Assembly (NCBI RefSeq): GCF_014653785.1
Contig: NZ_BNAS01000003.1
Span: 510,117 to 574,116, forward strand
Direction: 5' to 3'
DNA: 64,000 nucleotides
DNA from: Promicromonospora soli
Lineage (GTDB): Bacteria > Actinomycetota > Actinomycetes > Actinomycetales > Cellulomonadaceae
The translations under genes and the position numbers were made by a program. Shown here one piece after another: positions 62,487-64,000 of this stretch. How positions within the stretch are numbered: the first letter of the stretch is position 1; every line of letters starts with the position of its first letter. Under the pieces are notes generated by a model. The model saw only the letters and a program-made list of their open reading frames with translations, had not been told where the DNA came from and did not search any database.

Positions 62487-63856
62487 CGGGCGCGCCCTGG
62501 TCGAGCGGCGTCGGGCGGCTGTCCGACGGTGCGCTCGCAGTCGGAGGAGTCGACGTTCGCGACCTCGCCGCCGAGCACGGCACACCCGCCTACGTGCTGG
62601 ACGAGGCCGACTTCCGCATGCGGGCCCGCGCCTACCGCACGGCGTTCGAGGCGGCCTTCGGCGCCGTGGGCGCAGGCGTGGACGTGTACTACGCCGGGAA
62701 GGCGCTGCTCACCGTGGCGGTCGCACGCTGGGCGCGCGAGGAGGGCCTCCGGGTCGACACGGCGTCGGGCGGCGAGCTCGCGATCGCGCTGCGCGCGGAG
62801 GTTCCCGGCGCGGAGATCGGGCTGCACGGCAACAACAAGTCCGACGGCGAGATCCTGCGCGCCCTGGACGCCGGGGTGGGCCGCATCATCGTGGACTCGC
62901 TGGTAGAGATCGAGCGGGTCGCGCGGCTCGCGGCAGAGCGCGGACTGGTGGCGCCGGTGATGGTCCGGGTGACCACGGGGGTGCACGCGGGCGGGCACGA
63001 GTACATCGCGACGGCCCACGAGGACCAGAAGTTCGGGCTGTCCGTGAACCCGGTGGGCGGCCCCGACCAGCGCGGCGAGAGCCCCGCGATGGTCGCGCTG
63101 CTGGAGGTGCTCAAGCATCCCGAGCTGAAGCTGCTCGGCATCCACTCGCACATCGGCTCGCAGATCCTCGACCCGGACGGGTTCGAGGCCGCCGCCCGTG
63201 TGGTGCTGCGCCTCCGGGCGGACCTGGCCGAGAGGTCGGGCGTGCTGGTCGGCGAGGTCGATCTCGGCGGCGGCTACGGCATCGCTTACCTGCCGGGCGA
63301 CGTCGCGCTCGACCCGGAGCGGGTGGCCAAGGACATCGCGCAGTCAGTGGCCGGGGTGTGCCGCGAGCTGGGCACGAGCCTTCCGCGGTTCTCGATCGAG
63401 CCGGGCCGGGCGATCGTCGGCCCTGCGGGCCTCACGCTCTACACGGTCGGCACGGTCAAGGCAGTGACGGTCTCGGCCGACGGCGGCGCCGACTTCACAC
63501 GCACCTACGTATCCGTCGACGGCGGGATGAGCGACAACATCCGCCCCGCCCTGTACGGGGCCGCGTACCACGCGGAGGTCGTGGGCCGGTCGTCCGCCGC
63601 GGAGACCGTACTGGCGCGCGTGGTGGGCAAGCACTGCGAGTCCGGCGACATCGTGGTTCACGAGGTGCAGCTCCCCGCCGACGTTCGTGCGGGCGACCTG
63701 CTCGCCGTCGCCGCGACCGGCGCCTACGGCCGCTCGATGGCGTCTAACTACAACATGCTGCCCCGCCCACCGGTGGTCGCGGTGTCCGACGGCGTCTCGC
63801 GCGTGCTGGTGCGCCGCGAGACGGAGGACGACCTGCTGGGTCTCGACCAGGGCTGA
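62483..63856 (+). CDS. lysA: Diaminopimelate decarboxylase
   Basis: This 457-residue PLP enzyme converts meso-diaminopimelate to lysine. The PLP lysine is in VDVYYAGKALLTVAVARW, followed by RVDTASGGELAIAL and GLHGNNKSDGEI. IHSHIGSQILDP and DLGGGYGIAYLPGD match the family. The C-terminal catalytic motif HCESGDIVV supplies the cysteine that acts in the partner subunit, and AYGRSMASNYN is the substrate-binding end. It starts at GTG 62483 within the argS stop region (GTGTGA). A strong hairpin follows its stop. Confidence 0.96.
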   Translation: MTGAPWSSGVGRLSDGALAVGGVDVRDLAAEHGTPAYVLDEADFRMRARAYRTAFEAAFGAVGAGVDVYYAGKALLTVAVARWAREEGLRVDTASGGELAIALRAEVPGAEIGLHGNNKSDGEILRALDAGVGRIIVDSLVEIERVARLAAERGLVAPVMVRVTTGVHAGGHEYIATAHEDQKFGLSVNPVGGPDQRGESPAMVALLEVLKHPELKLLGIHSHIGSQILDPDGFEAAARVVLRLRADLAERSGVLVGEVDLGGGYGIAYLPGDVALDPERVAKDIAQSVAGVCRELGTSLPRFSIEPGRAIVGPAGLTLYTVGTVKAVTVSADGGADFTRTYVSVDGGMSDNIRPALYGAAYHAEVVGRSSAAETVLARVVGKHCESGDIVVHEVQLPADVRAGDLLAVAATGAYGRSMASNYNMLPRPPVVAVSDGVSRVLVRRETEDDLLGLDQG

Positions 63857-63895
63857 CGCTCTCGACCCCCGGCGTCGGCCCGGGGTCGAGAGCGT
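63856..63895 (+). terminator. Terminator after lysA
   Basis: ACGCTCTCGACCCC (63856-63869) pairs perfectly with GGGGTCGAGAGCGT (63882-63895) around a 12-nt loop. It overlaps the last base of the lysA stop codon and has no T-tract. Confidence 0.75.
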
Positions 63896-64000
63896 CTGCG
63901 AGGTGCTCCGGCGAGGTGCTCCGGCGAGGTGCTTCGGGCCGGGTGCTCCGGTCAGGTGCTCCGGCTATGTGCTTCTGGCCGGGTGCTCCGGTCAGGCGTT
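63896..64000. repeat. Degenerate tandem repeats (GGTGCTCCGG units) to the window end
   Basis: At least seven copies of a 13- to 15-bp unit containing GTGCTCCGG or GTGCTTCGG follow the terminator and run off the window. No gene is supported here. If they continue they may extend into the 5' region of the next gene or be a spacer minisatellite. Confidence 0.75.

Overview
This is a very GC-rich chromosomal segment from an actinobacterium, most likely Micrococcales near the Promicromonosporaceae/Cellulomonadaceae. That placement is inferred from the gene set: an E2-E1 fused 2-oxoglutarate decarboxylase (Kgd), a SigR/RsrA pair, the 24-residue actinobacterial ribosomal protein bL37, an Rv3235-family protein, argS-lysA linkage, and many start codons exactly 6 nt after a TANNNT box (leaderless mRNAs). 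I see no prophage, insertion sequence, CRISPR array or rRNA. There is one tRNA gene, tRNA-Arg(CCG).

Layout. 1-4.5 kb: a CdaR-type regulator (cut by the window edge) diverges from a polar amino acid ABC transporter operon ending in a DadA-like FAD oxidoreductase, probably for uptake and oxidation of an amino acid. 4.5-9.1 kb: membrane protein, metG, sufE, DUF3175 and a rhodanese. 9.1-15.5 kb: GAF-domain regulator, small membrane protein, YfbK-like VWA lipoprotein, ExaC-type aldehyde dehydrogenase and DUF779. 15.5-19 kb: TipA-like MerR activator with a 19-bp-spacer promoter, DinB protein, PfkB kinase and a P-loop kinase. 19-24 kb: Rv3235-family protein, LysM protein, small HTH protein, SAF/CpaB-like and CpaE-like proteins. 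24-32 kb: HisN-like phosphatase, DUF6912, then a carbohydrate ABC operon with two Gfo/Idh/MocA dehydrogenases, divergent from a ROK repressor. 32-36.6 kb: DUF6928, VOC protein, and the leftward aroA-rsgA-endonuclease V run. 36.7-39 kb: DoxX, sigR-rsrA behind a textbook sigma-R promoter, and bL37. 39-41.6 kb: DUF4097-PadR-DUF4097 with paired palindromic operators. 41.7-48.6 kb: SGNH protein, aldose epimerase, aldo/keto reductase and kgd. 49-51 kb: two-component system. 51-56.3 kb: two CNNM/CBS transport proteins, VanY-like peptidase, CYTH protein and a PH-like membrane protein. 56.4-60.8 kb: tRNA, an ECF sigma factor and two paralogous three-repeat membrane-anchored proteins. 60.8-63.9 kb: argS-lysA.

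The strongest candidates for something undescribed are: (i) the ECF sigma module at 56.6-60.7 kb, where one promoter plus 5'UTR has been duplicated in front of a second copy of the effector-like gene without the sigma gene; (ii) two copies of a large 'TAGAAC' inverted repeat, one a perfect 90-bp palindrome, each lying exactly between convergent genes; (iii) the DUF4097-PadR-DUF4097 operon with twin 18-bp palindromes; (iv) an orphan CpaB/CpaE-like pair whose ATPase has lost both lysines of its deviant Walker A motif.
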